NCBI GenBank assembly: GCA_902610815.1
Contig: CACLXG010000001.1
Location: forward strand, 202,775 to 266,774
Reading direction: 5' to 3'
Origin: an uncultured Candidatus Actinomarina sp.
GTDB lineage: Bacteria; Actinomycetota; Acidimicrobiia; Actinomarinales; Actinomarinaceae
DNA length: 64,000 nt
This document shows, piece by piece, positions 29,008 to 39,325 of the stretch; position 1 is the stretch's first letter; every line of letters starts with the position of its first letter. The notes beneath the pieces were generated by a model. The model worked only from the letters and a program-made list of their open reading frames with translations, had not been told where the DNA came from and did no database searches. The position numbers and the translations under genes are program-made.

Positions 29008-29589
29008 TTGAAAGTTGGGATACTTTCATTCCAAGGTAGTTTTCTTGACCATTCAAAAAGTATTCATGAACTTGGTCATGAATCATTATTAATCAAACAA
29101 TCTAAAGATTTAACTTCTGTGGATGCGTTAATTCTCCCGGGTGGAGAATCTACAGCAATGAAAAAGATTGATCAATTTAGTAATTTATTAAATGATGTAG
29201 ATCGGCTTATTAAGGATGGCATACCTACTTTATCTACATGTGCTGGAACAATACTTTTAGCAAAAGAAGTTATTGATGGCGAAGTAACCATTCCAAATAT
29301 TGATATTGAAGTTACAAGAAATGCATATGGTAGACAAACAGAATCATTTGAAGGAAGTGTTAGGTTTTATGATAACGAAGATATTTATTGTTTTATAAGA
29401 GCACCAAAAATATCAAAAATATTGTCAGATACAGTAAATGTTATTGCTCAACATAATGATGAGATAGTTGGAGTTGCTCAAGGAAATGTTGTCTCATTAA
29501 CATTTCATCCCGAACTTAATAATGATGAATATTATTTAAATTGGTTAAACGATTTTATTAAAGAAGGTAAAAATGTCAGGTCATTCTAA
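29008..29589 (+). CDS. pdxT: Pyridoxal 5'-phosphate synthase glutaminase subunit
   Basis: 'GILSFQGSFLDH', 'LILPGGESTAM', 'TCAGTILLAKEV', 'FHPEL'; TTG start. Confidence 0.94.
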   Translation: MKVGILSFQGSFLDHSKSIHELGHESLLIKQSKDLTSVDALILPGGESTAMKKIDQFSNLLNDVDRLIKDGIPTLSTCAGTILLAKEVIDGEVTIPNIDIEVTRNAYGRQTESFEGSVRFYDNEDIYCFIRAPKISKILSDTVNVIAQHNDEIVGVAQGNVVSLTFHPELNNDEYYLNWLNDFIKEGKNVRSF

Positions 29590-30316
29590 ATGGTCTACTA
29601 TCAAAAGAAAAAAAGGTGCAAATGATGCCAAAAGAGGTAAATTATTTGCAAAATTGATTAAAGGAATAGAGGTAGCTGCAAAGAACGGCGGTACTGATCC
29701 ATCAGCAAATGCATCTTTATATCAAGCAATTTCAAAAGCAAAATCCAGTTCCGTTCCTAATGACAATATTGAACGAGCATTAAAAAGAATTGACGGAAAT
29801 GCTGATACTGGAGAAATATTAGAGCTTACATATGAAGGTTATGGTCCGTTTGGAGTAGCTATTCTAATTAACTGTCTAACTGATAATAAAAATAGAACAT
29901 CCTCTGATGTTAGAGCTGCTTTAACTAAAAACAACGGATCAATGGGTAATCCTGGCAGTGTTAATTATTTATTTGAAAGAAAAGCTATATTTCAATTCGA
30001 TACATTCGATGATGAACTTATTGAAATGGGTATAAATAACAATTGTTTAGAAATTCAAGAAGATAAAAATTCATTAACATTTGAATACGATCCTAAGGAT
30101 TTTAAGTTAATTTATGAACTTTTCAACTCAAGCCCTTATACACCATCCAATGCTGAAGTAGCATATATACCTTCTTCATCAATAAATTTAAATGCTGATC
30201 AATTTTCAAAAATAACAAAATTAATTGAGTCTTTAGAAGAATTAGACGATGTTCAAGACGTTTACGCAAATTTTGATATTGAAGAAAAAGAACTAGAGTC
30301 ATTACTTTCTGAATAA
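29573..30316 (+). CDS. yebC: YebC/PmpR-family protein
   Basis: 'MSGHSKWSTIKRKKGANDAKRGKLFAKLIKGIEVAAKNGG'. Confidence 0.97.
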   Translation: MSGHSKWSTIKRKKGANDAKRGKLFAKLIKGIEVAAKNGGTDPSANASLYQAISKAKSSSVPNDNIERALKRIDGNADTGEILELTYEGYGPFGVAILINCLTDNKNRTSSDVRAALTKNNGSMGNPGSVNYLFERKAIFQFDTFDDELIEMGINNNCLEIQEDKNSLTFEYDPKDFKLIYELFNSSPYTPSNAEVAYIPSSSINLNADQFSKITKLIESLEELDDVQDVYANFDIEEKELESLLSE

Positions 30317-30335
30317 TAAAAAGTAATATTTAGAT

Positions 30336-30689
30336 ATGGTTAATAAAGCAAAAAAACAGGGAACTACGTACGAAACAAATATAGTAAATAGATTAAATAA
30401 AAATAATAAATTTAAATCACAACGATTTGCAGAAGGTGGATCGAAAGATTTAGGAGATGTCCAACTTTTCGTTGATGATGAAGAATATTTTATAGAAGCT
30501 AAATCCCGTCAAAATTTAAACATTCATCAATCATTAGATAAAGCAATAGAAAAATCAGGAAGTGATAATACTGTTTTATTTTGGAAAAAGTTAAAAAAGA
30601 GAGATGGTAATTCTAGAAGATCATCAGACGGTATGCCAGAAGTGGTATCAATGTCATATGATTTATTTATTAAATTATTAAATAAATAA
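30336..30689 (+). CDS. Small PD-(D/E)XK nuclease, Holliday-junction-resolvase-like (predicted)
   Basis: 'KKQGTTYETNIVNRL...QRFAEGGSKDLGDVQLFVDDEEYFIEAKSRQNLNIHQSLDKAI': E, GD, ExK catalytic pattern as in Hjc/phage Hjr proteins. Confidence 0.7.
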   Translation: MVNKAKKQGTTYETNIVNRLNKNNKFKSQRFAEGGSKDLGDVQLFVDDEEYFIEAKSRQNLNIHQSLDKAIEKSGSDNTVLFWKKLKKRDGNSRRSSDGMPEVVSMSYDLFIKLLNK

Positions 30690-31684
30690 TGCCTTTTGAG
30701 TCAAAGGTTTATAATTACAATCTTCCTAAAGAGTCTATAAACCAAACTCCATATACAGATCCAAATTTATCTAAATTATTAATAGCTAACACAAAACAGA
30801 TTATTGAATTTAAAGATATAAGCTCGATCATAAAGAGACCGTCATTATTCATTCTGAATAAATCTCAAGTACAAAGTGTTAGAGTTGTAAGTAAAAAATC
30901 TACTGGAGGAAAAATAGAAGTATTTGTTTTAGACATTCAATCTACTTATATTGCTACATGTTTAATTAAATCCACCGATAAAAAAATCCTTAATAAAAAA
31001 TATAAACTTCAAAAATTTAACTTCGAAATCATAGGAATTCTAAATGATACATATGAGATTAAATTTAATATTCCTGTGTTAGAAATAATTAAAAGTCATG
31101 GTCAAATTCCGTTGCCTCCATACATAAAAGATGATTCTTCTAAGTATGAATATTACAATAACCAATTTGCTGAAGGTGGGTTTTCTGTTGCATCTCCAAC
31201 GGCAGGTTTACATTTTTCTAATCAACAAATAAATAAACTTACAAAAGAAGGACACAAATTTATATTTATCAATTTAGATGTAAATATAGATACTTTTAAA
31301 CCTATAACAGAAAGATATTTAGAAGATCACAAAATACATAAAGAAAATTATCAAATCAGTAAAAATGATTTTGAAATAATTTTAGATGCTAAAAATTCAA
31401 ATATAGATATTTATTGTGTTGGAACAACATCATTAAGAGCTATAGAGTCTTCTTATGAAACTGGGGAACTTTCTAGTTCTACAGATTATTTTATATATCC
31501 AGATACTAAAATTAATATTCCTAATTATTTGATTACAAATTTTCATGCACCAAATAGTTCACTACTTTCAATAGTGGATTGCATATACGGATCACAATGG
31601 AAAGATTTATATAAATTTGCTATTGATTCTGAATTAAAATTTTTAAGTTTTGGTGATGCAGTACTATTTAATGTAAATGAATAA
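30689..31684 (+). CDS. queA: S-adenosylmethionine:tRNA ribosyltransferase-isomerase
   Basis: 'GGFSVASPTAGLHFS', 'GTTSLRAIESS', 'LITNFHAPNSSLL'. Confidence 0.94.
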   Translation: MPFESKVYNYNLPKESINQTPYTDPNLSKLLIANTKQIIEFKDISSIIKRPSLFILNKSQVQSVRVVSKKSTGGKIEVFVLDIQSTYIATCLIKSTDKKILNKKYKLQKFNFEIIGILNDTYEIKFNIPVLEIIKSHGQIPLPPYIKDDSSKYEYYNNQFAEGGFSVASPTAGLHFSNQQINKLTKEGHKFIFINLDVNIDTFKPITERYLEDHKIHKENYQISKNDFEIILDAKNSNIDIYCVGTTSLRAIESSYETGELSSSTDYFIYPDTKINIPNYLITNFHAPNSSLLSIVDCIYGSQWKDLYKFAIDSELKFLSFGDAVLFNVNE

Positions 31685-32762
31685 TATTAACTTAAAAACG
31701 ATCGCTACAGATGGTAAAGCTAGAGTTAATGATGTAATAATAAATAGTAAATCTCTTCAAACTCCTACATTTATGCCAGTTGCAACAAGGGGTGCAATTA
31801 AATCTCTCCCTCTTAATTATTTAGAAAAAACTGATGTACTTTTAGCTAATACCTACCATCTCTATCTTCGGCCTGGGCTTGATGTAATTAAAGAGTTCGA
31901 AGGACTGCATAATTTTATTGGTTGGGATAATTTAATACTGTCTGATTCTGGTGGTTTTCAGGGATGGTCAATTCCAAATAAGTTTAATGAAGATGGTATA
32001 GAGTTTAAAAATATTTATGACGGATCTAAATTTTTTATGGATCCAATTCTTTCAATGGATATACAAAATACTTTAAATAGTGATATCGCAATGATTCTAG
32101 ATTCTTTAGTAGATATAGATAAAGATTACAACAATCAGCTCCAATCAATAAATACAACAAAAAAATGGGCTGAAATTGCTCGTGATTATCATTCGAATAA
32201 TAATCAATCATTGTTTGGAATAGTGCAGGGAGGCAAGTTTCTCGAATTGAGAGAAAAGTCATCTATCGATATGGTTTCATTAAATTTTGATGGTTATGCA
32301 ATAGGTGGTCTAGCAATAGGTGAAACACCAGAGGAGAGAAAAAACATAGTAGATTTTACTGTAGATTTTCTTCCAAAAGATAAATTAAGGTATGTAATGG
32401 GCTTAGGTGATATCGAAGGAATGTTAAACCTAATAGATTCAGGAATTGATATGTTTGATTGTGTATGGCCTGCTCGACTCGCACGACACGGAAAAATAAT
32501 TAATAAAGGTAAATTTTTTAATCTTAAAAATAGTCAATTTAAAAACGATACAGAACCTTTGGTTTTAGAATGCGAATGTTTTGTATGTAAAAAATATTCA
32601 AAAGCATATTTACGACATTTACTTATAAATGAATCAACTTCAGCATGGCTATATTTAACTTTACATAATATATTTCAGACTGAAAATATACTTTCCGAAG
32701 TTAGAAAAAGTATATTAAACTCAGAATTTGAAAACTATAAAGAAAGTATTATAAATGGATGA
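31677..32762 (+). CDS. tgt: Queuine tRNA-ribosyltransferase
   Basis: 'TPTFMPVATRGAIKSL', 'ANTYHLYLRPG', 'LSDSGGFQ', 'CECFVCKKYSKAYLRHL'. Confidence 0.96.
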   Translation: MNNINLKTIATDGKARVNDVIINSKSLQTPTFMPVATRGAIKSLPLNYLEKTDVLLANTYHLYLRPGLDVIKEFEGLHNFIGWDNLILSDSGGFQGWSIPNKFNEDGIEFKNIYDGSKFFMDPILSMDIQNTLNSDIAMILDSLVDIDKDYNNQLQSINTTKKWAEIARDYHSNNNQSLFGIVQGGKFLELREKSSIDMVSLNFDGYAIGGLAIGETPEERKNIVDFTVDFLPKDKLRYVMGLGDIEGMLNLIDSGIDMFDCVWPARLARHGKIINKGKFFNLKNSQFKNDTEPLVLECECFVCKKYSKAYLRHLLINESTSAWLYLTLHNIFQTENILSEVRKSILNSEFENYKESIING

Positions 32763-33003
32763 TTTAATTGCTCTTCTACCGTTAGTAACAGTTTTCCTAT
32801 TGTTCTATATAATCCTTTATATACCTCAAAGAAGACGACAAAAAAAACATAAATCTTATATTGAAGCATTAAAGATTGGTGACGATGTAGTTACTGAATC
32901 TGGCATATACGGTAGAGTTACCAATATAAAAGAAGAAAGTATCACACTCGTTCTTAAAAAAGGTGAAATTGAAATATTAAAAAGCAAAATACTTCATAAA
33001 TAG
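32755..33003 (+). CDS. yajC: Preprotein translocase subunit YajC
   Basis: 'FLLFYIILYIPQRRRQKKHKSYIEALKIGDDVVTESGIYGRV'. Confidence 0.93.
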   Translation: MDDLIALLPLVTVFLLFYIILYIPQRRRQKKHKSYIEALKIGDDVVTESGIYGRVTNIKEESITLVLKKGEIEILKSKILHK

Positions 33004-33006
33004 ATC

Positions 33007-34452
33007 ATGAAACGAATAATAAAACTTTTATTTTTACCATTACTTTCTGCGGGTTTGTTAAGTTATGTATTCATCAATTCAATACAACCTAAGCTTGGCC
33101 TTGATCTTCAAGGCGGTATATCAGTTATTCTTACTGCTGAAGAAGATACTGAACCAGAATTAATTGAACAAGCTGTTGAAATTATGAGAACGAGAATTGC
33201 TGCATTTGGTGAAGTACAAGAACCTGAAATATCAATAAGCGGAGAAAATTCAGTATTAGTTCAACTACCCGGGTTAACCGATCAAGAAAAAGCATTAGAA
33301 GCAGTAGGTACTACAGGTTTATTAACATTTAGACCAGTCATAAGCTCATCTATGCAATCTGGTTACTCTCCAGCTTTAACTATTACTGAAAATCCAGATG
33401 ATCCAGAAAATCCTATTATTACTGCAGTTCCCGGTGTTGATGAATTAACAGGATTGTCTATAAACGATGATCCATCAACAACTTCTTACTTACTATCAAT
33501 TAGAGATGGATTTCCAGTTATTTATGAATTGGGACCAGCTGAGTTAACAGGTAATGATATTGATGATGCTTTGGCTGTGTACCCCCAAAACGAATGGGTT
33601 GTCCAGTTGAATTTTAAAGATGAATCTGCAAATAAGTTTACTGAGTTAACAAAGGTTCTTGCATCTAATTTAGGAGATCAGCGTAAATTAGCTATTGTTT
33701 TAGATGAAGAAGTAATTTCTGCTCCTCAAGTAGCATTCGACGTAAATCCAGATATTGGTATTACAGGAGGAACTGCATCTATTTCTATGGGAAATGTCGA
33801 TCAAGGAGAATCTGCAAATAATCTTGCAGTAGTATTACGTTATGGTGCTTTGCCAGTATCATTTGAAAGATCTTCCATTCAAAAAGTATCAGCTACTTTA
33901 GGTGAAAATACACTTAATTTAGGTCTACAAGCTGGATTAGTTGGTCTTATTATTGTAAGCATTTTTTTATTATTTTATTATCGTCTAACTGGGTTAATAG
34001 CAATTGTTGGTCTAGCATCTTTTGGTGCTTTATTTTACTCAGTTATTTCACTTCTTGGTGAATGGCAAGGATATACATTAACACTTGCTGGTATTGCAGG
34101 TTTTATCGTTTCAATAGGACTTACCGCCGACTCATATATAGTTATTTTTGAAAAATTAAAAGATGAATTAAAAATTGGTCGTTCTTTTAACTTTGCTACT
34201 GAAAAAGCTGTTAAAGAGGCATGGAACACAATATTAGTAGCTGACTTTGTTTCAATAATTGCAGCTATCATTCTTTACTTACTAGCTGTAGGACCTATTA
34301 GAGGTTTTGCTTTAACTCTTGGATTAGCAACAATATTTGATTTGTTTTATACAAGAATGTTCATTTCAACTGCAGTACCTGTTGTTGGTAATATAACTGA
34401 TAATCCAAGATTCTATTTTCCTTTGAGTAGAAAGGATATCGAGAATGTTTAA
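33007..34452 (+). CDS. secD: Protein translocase subunit SecD
   Basis: 'LGLDLQGGISVIL', 'LVQLPGLTD', C-terminal RND-type TM region. Confidence 0.96.
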   Translation: MKRIIKLLFLPLLSAGLLSYVFINSIQPKLGLDLQGGISVILTAEEDTEPELIEQAVEIMRTRIAAFGEVQEPEISISGENSVLVQLPGLTDQEKALEAVGTTGLLTFRPVISSSMQSGYSPALTITENPDDPENPIITAVPGVDELTGLSINDDPSTTSYLLSIRDGFPVIYELGPAELTGNDIDDALAVYPQNEWVVQLNFKDESANKFTELTKVLASNLGDQRKLAIVLDEEVISAPQVAFDVNPDIGITGGTASISMGNVDQGESANNLAVVLRYGALPVSFERSSIQKVSATLGENTLNLGLQAGLVGLIIVSIFLLFYYRLTGLIAIVGLASFGALFYSVISLLGEWQGYTLTLAGIAGFIVSIGLTADSYIVIFEKLKDELKIGRSFNFATEKAVKEAWNTILVADFVSIIAAIILYLLAVGPIRGFALTLGLATIFDLFYTRMFISTAVPVVGNITDNPRFYFPLSRKDIENV

Positions 34453-35353
34453 AAGATTATTTTTAGGTACTACACAAATTGACTTCAAAGATATAGGTCC
34501 AAGATTCTATAGAATATTCATTATTGAAATGTTAATATTTGGAGCAATTCTAATAGCTTCACTTTTTGGTGTTTTGTCATTAAATTTATCTGTTGATTTT
34601 ACTGGTGGAACAACATATCAACTAGATACTGATTATTCTGATAATGATATTGCAGATGTTTTAGGAAACTCTATTTTAGAAGTCTCTCGTTATCAAACTT
34701 TCGAAAATTCAAATACTTTAATATTTAGAGCTGTAGAGTCCTCACAAGCAAATGAGACAGAATTTTTAAATTATTTAGGAAATAAATTTGATGTACCAAC
34801 TGGAGAAATAGATTTTCAAAGAGTCGGCCCAACTTTCGGTCAAGATATTACTGAGAAAGGAATTAGGGCATTAGTTATATTCCTTACAATAATCGCATTG
34901 CTTATTTCGCTAAGATATGAATATAGATATTCTCTTATCGCACTAGTTGCATTACTACATGACTTATTATTAACTTTCTCAATTTATGTTCTTATAGGTC
35001 TTGAAATTACACCTTCAACAGTAATAGCGCTTTTAACTATTCTCGGTTATTCCCTCTATGACACAGTTATATTATTTGATAAATTAAGTGACTCACAAAA
35101 AGCATTTAAATTAAATAGTTTAAATAAAGATGTTCTAAATAAAACATTTAATGAAGTATTGATGAGAAGTATTAACACATCATTAACGTCTGCTATTCCT
35201 ATAATTTCAATTATTGTCATTGGTAATTATTTAGGAATTGAAGGTAACCTTGCTGATTTCGCAATACCATTGTTAATAGGTATAGTCTCCGGTACTTATA
35301 GTTCCATATTTGTTACTGTTCCATTTTTATCAAAAATTATTAAAACCAAATAA
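34445..35353 (+). CDS. secF: Protein translocase subunit SecF
   Basis: 'LSVDFTGGTTYQL', 'GYSLYDTVILFDKL'. Confidence 0.96.
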   Translation: MFKRLFLGTTQIDFKDIGPRFYRIFIIEMLIFGAILIASLFGVLSLNLSVDFTGGTTYQLDTDYSDNDIADVLGNSILEVSRYQTFENSNTLIFRAVESSQANETEFLNYLGNKFDVPTGEIDFQRVGPTFGQDITEKGIRALVIFLTIIALLISLRYEYRYSLIALVALLHDLLLTFSIYVLIGLEITPSTVIALLTILGYSLYDTVILFDKLSDSQKAFKLNSLNKDVLNKTFNEVLMRSINTSLTSAIPIISIIVIGNYLGIEGNLADFAIPLLIGIVSGTYSSIFVTVPFLSKIIKTK

Positions 35354-35371
35354 TTTTAGTACCATTAAGTT

Positions 35372-37537
35372 ATGGCAACTATAAGCCCATCAAAAGAAGT
35401 TAATAAACTATACGACAAATTATTAGGTTATTTTAATCCTAAGGATCAAGCTTATATTAATAGAGCATTTCAATATGCTTATGACGGTCACAATGGTCAA
35501 AGTAGAAAATCTGGAGAGCCCTATATTACACACCCATTACATGTTGCAATATATTTGTGTGAATTAAATTTTGATAAAGAAACGATTGCAGCAGCATTAC
35601 TTCATGATCTAATAGAAGATACTGATATATCATATGAAGAGTTAAAAAAAGAATTTGGCGAAGAAGTTGCTGATATTGTAGATGGGGTCACAAAATTAGA
35701 TAAAATCAAATACAGCAGTAACGAAGAAGCAAAAGCGGATGCTATAAGAAAAATGGTTATCGCTATGGCAAAAGATATACGTGTATTAATACTCAAATTA
35801 GCTGACAGATTGCACAATATTCAAACTATAGAATATCACCAAGATTGGAAACAAGAAAAGATCGCTAATGAAACATTGTATGTTTATGCTCCACTGGCTC
35901 ACAGATTAGGTTTACAATCAATAAAGCATGTTCTTGAAGATAAATCATTCAAAATCTTACATGCAAATCAAGATAAAGAAATAAAAGATATGATTACAGA
36001 AACAAATCCAGACCGTGATTCACAAATAGGAAGTTCTATTGAAATTATAAAAACTCTTTTGAACGATAATTCTATGTCTGCTGAAGTATATGGGAGACCA
36101 AAACACAATTATTCAATATATAAGAAAATTGTTAACCAAGGACTTACTTTTAATGAAATTAATGATCTTATCGGAATAAGAATAGTGACAGATGATGTTA
36201 AAAATTGTTATACAATACTTGGTCTAATTCATGCTAACTTTCAACCTGTACTTGGTAGATTTAAAGATTTTATTTCAATGCCAAAATTTAATCTCTATCA
36301 AAGTTTACACACAACAGTGTTAACTAGCGATGGTACCAAGATGGAGATACAAATAAGAACACATGACATGCACTACAGAGCAGAATACGGTGTAGCTGCT
36401 CATTGGAAATATAAAGAAAAGCCATCAAATGACCTTACATCTTGGACTAATGAATTATCAGAAATTTCGAATGAATATCCGGATCCAAATGAATTCTTAC
36501 AACACATGAAACTTGATCTGTATGAAAATGAAGTATTTTGCTTAACACCAGAAGGAGATGTTATCGCTTTACCTCAAGGATCAACGCCAGTAGATTTTGC
36601 TTTTGCAATTCATACTCAAGTAGGTGAAAAATTAATAGGAGCAAAAGTAAATGGAAAATTAGTGAATTTAAGCAATCTCTTAAAATCAGGCGACACAATT
36701 GAAATACTAACTAGTAAAGATAAGGACAAAGGCCCAAGTAGAGATTGGTTAAATATCGTAAAGACCTCAAGAGCTAGGTCAAAAATCAAGCAATGGTATC
36801 AAAAACAAATGAAAAATGAAGATATTCAAAAAGGTAAGACTACATTGAATTCTTGGTTAGATGAAAATCCTGAAATATTAGAAACTACTTCAAAAGATCA
36901 ATTAATGGATGAACTATTAAAAGATTTGAAATTACCCAATTTAGAAACACTATATCAAAATCTTGGAAATGGTAACACAGGATTAAATTCAATAAGTAAT
37001 AGGATTAATAAAATTGTATTTCCCGGTGAAATATCCGTTGATGAAGATCTATACTCTCCTGAAATAAAAGAAGATTCAAAATCAGATTTAGTAATCGTTG
37101 AAGGATATGATGACATAAAAGTCCGAATGGGTAAGTGTTGTGTACCCGTACCAGGTGATGACATCCTTGGCTTTGTAACTATTTCTAATGGTATAGCAAT
37201 ACATAGGTCTGATTGTTTGAACGTACAGATAGATTCTACAAAAGGTGAACGAATAATTGATGTAAGTTGGGGATACACAGGAAATACAGGAATTGTTGTA
37301 TGGTTAGAAATTGAAGCTATCGATAGACCTTATCTACTTAGAGATGCAACAATTGCTATTTCTGATAATGGTGGAAATATATTGGTAGCTAAATCTGTAA
37401 CAAGTAGTAAGCGAATCGTTAATCTAATATTTCAAGTTGAAATAAGTGACAACGATCAATTAGATGCAATTATAAATGATGCTAAAAAAATTGAAAATGT
37501 TTTTGATGCTTCCCGGATATACCCAGGCAGAAAATGA
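35372..37537 (+). CDS. relA: Bifunctional (p)ppGpp synthetase/hydrolase
   Basis: HD domain 'AALLHDLIEDT', synthetase 'YQSLHTTV', TGS and ACT domains. Confidence 0.96.
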   Translation: MATISPSKEVNKLYDKLLGYFNPKDQAYINRAFQYAYDGHNGQSRKSGEPYITHPLHVAIYLCELNFDKETIAAALLHDLIEDTDISYEELKKEFGEEVADIVDGVTKLDKIKYSSNEEAKADAIRKMVIAMAKDIRVLILKLADRLHNIQTIEYHQDWKQEKIANETLYVYAPLAHRLGLQSIKHVLEDKSFKILHANQDKEIKDMITETNPDRDSQIGSSIEIIKTLLNDNSMSAEVYGRPKHNYSIYKKIVNQGLTFNEINDLIGIRIVTDDVKNCYTILGLIHANFQPVLGRFKDFISMPKFNLYQSLHTTVLTSDGTKMEIQIRTHDMHYRAEYGVAAHWKYKEKPSNDLTSWTNELSEISNEYPDPNEFLQHMKLDLYENEVFCLTPEGDVIALPQGSTPVDFAFAIHTQVGEKLIGAKVNGKLVNLSNLLKSGDTIEILTSKDKDKGPSRDWLNIVKTSRARSKIKQWYQKQMKNEDIQKGKTTLNSWLDENPEILETTSKDQLMDELLKDLKLPNLETLYQNLGNGNTGLNSISNRINKIVFPGEISVDEDLYSPEIKEDSKSDLVIVEGYDDIKVRMGKCCVPVPGDDILGFVTISNGIAIHRSDCLNVQIDSTKGERIIDVSWGYTGNTGIVVWLEIEAIDRPYLLRDATIAISDNGGNILVAKSVTSSKRIVNLIFQVEISDNDQLDAIINDAKKIENVFDASRIYPGRK

Positions 37538-38160
37538 GTTCTGTAATATATACATTTACAAGCTTCACTACATCTAATTCATATATAGTAAAGCCATTTC
37601 ACGATGAAAAATGTTTTATAGTAGACCTACCACCAGATTTAGATAATGTTATTAAATTTATTAACAATAAAAATCTAACTGTTGCTGGTGCATTAATAAC
37701 ACACGGTCATTATGATCACACACTAGGCCTATCAAGCTTCGAAGGTAAAGCATATATTAATCTGGAAGATGAATTTTTAGCTAGAAATCCTCAAGATCAA
37801 ATTAGATCATTATTAGGAAGCTCATTTGAAGTAGGAGAATTCACAGGCGATTTATTTTCAATTTCTGAATTACCAAGTGAAATTGTTAAAATCCATAAAA
37901 ATCCAGGCCATACCAAAGGTAGTGTTTCGTATGAGTTTCCCGAAGAAGGTTTGATATTTACAGGTGATTTTGTATTTAAAGATGGTATAGGTAGAACAGA
38001 TTTATTTTCTGGCTCTATGGATGAAATGAAGAATTCCATCAACAATACTTTTCTAAATTTTAATGAAGAATATGATATTTTACCTGGTCACGGTCCTTCA
38101 GATAAGGTAAAAACGGTAAAAGAAAATAATGAATTTATTAAGATGTTAATAGATGATTGA
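37534..38160 (+). CDS. MBL-fold hydrolase (glyoxalase II-like)
   Basis: 'ITHGHYDHTLGLSSF', 'NPGHTKGSVSY', 'LPGHGPSDKV'. Confidence 0.9.
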   Translation: MSSVIYTFTSFTTSNSYIVKPFHDEKCFIVDLPPDLDNVIKFINNKNLTVAGALITHGHYDHTLGLSSFEGKAYINLEDEFLARNPQDQIRSLLGSSFEVGEFTGDLFSISELPSEIVKIHKNPGHTKGSVSYEFPEEGLIFTGDFVFKDGIGRTDLFSGSMDEMKNSINNTFLNFNEEYDILPGHGPSDKVKTVKENNEFIKMLIDD

Positions 38161-39325
38161 ACAGGTAAAAGGTACAAGAAATATCGCAAATGAAGATTCT
38201 GCGAAGTTTTTACATGTTAAAAATAGTTTTATAAATAAATTTTCTGACTACGGGTATAAATATATCCAGACACCTTTACTTGAATATAAGGAATTATTCG
38301 ATAAGTCTATCGGAGAATCTTCTGAAATTGTCACTAAACAGATGTATGAACTCAAAGATAAAGGTGGTAGGGATCTAGTTTTAAGACCTGAAGGTACGTC
38401 AAGTGTCGTAAGGTATCATGCTGAATTTAATAAAGATAATACAAGTAAATATTCTTATTTTGGATCTATGTTTAGATATGAAAATCCTCAAAAGAATAGA
38501 TATCGAGAATTTAATCAAGCTGGTGCTGAAATAGTTGGATTAATTGATATTTATTCTGATTTTCAGATTATTAATGATTCTTTGAATTTTATTAATAATT
38601 TATTACCCGGAACAACATTAAAAATAAACACTATAGGTAGCACAGAAGATAGAGAAGCTTATGTAAAAGTACTATATGATTATTTTTCCAAATATAATAA
38701 AAAATTATCAAAAGAGAGTTTAGAAAAAATTGAAAATAATACATTGAGAATACTTGATTCAAATAACTCAGAGGATGGAGAGATTATCAATAACGCACCG
38801 TCAATTAACGAATATATAAACAGTGAATCAAAAGAAGATTTTCAGAGTTTACTTAGGTTACTTGATAATTCTCAAATAAATTATGAGATAGACTACTCAC
38901 TAGTTAGAGGTTTAGATTACTACAATGATTTAACTTTTGAATTTCACACAGAAGAAAGTGTAGTAGTTGGTGGGGGTGGCAGATATGATAATCTAGCCAA
39001 AATACTCTCCATTGGTGACTTTAACGGTGTAGGTGTTGCGTTTGGTGTAGAAAGGATAATGAATTTACTGTCTGAAATTAAGATATCATCTAAATACTAT
39101 CTGCTTGGCACAAATATTGATAATCTAACTAAATACTCTAAAATTTTGGATGAAAATAACATCAATTACAATAAACCATCTAGAGTTTCTAAAGAAAATT
39201 CACAATTTAAAGAAGCTAAAAATTTAAATGCAGAATATTTAATTAATGCAGATGAAGATACAATTAAGAACTTAATAACAAACAAGACAGAACCATTTGA
39301 TATAGAGGTTATCCTTGAACATTAA
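38153..39325 (+). CDS. hisS: Histidyl-tRNA synthetase
   Basis: 'LVLRPEGTSSVVRYH', 'QAGAEIVG', 'LVRGLDYYNDLTFEF'. Confidence 0.95.
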   Translation: MIEQVKGTRNIANEDSAKFLHVKNSFINKFSDYGYKYIQTPLLEYKELFDKSIGESSEIVTKQMYELKDKGGRDLVLRPEGTSSVVRYHAEFNKDNTSKYSYFGSMFRYENPQKNRYREFNQAGAEIVGLIDIYSDFQIINDSLNFINNLLPGTTLKINTIGSTEDREAYVKVLYDYFSKYNKKLSKESLEKIENNTLRILDSNNSEDGEIINNAPSINEYINSESKEDFQSLLRLLDNSQINYEIDYSLVRGLDYYNDLTFEFHTEESVVVGGGGRYDNLAKILSIGDFNGVGVAFGVERIMNLLSEIKISSKYYLLGTNIDNLTKYSKILDENNINYNKPSRVSKENSQFKEAKNLNAEYLINADEDTIKNLITNKTEPFDIEVILEH

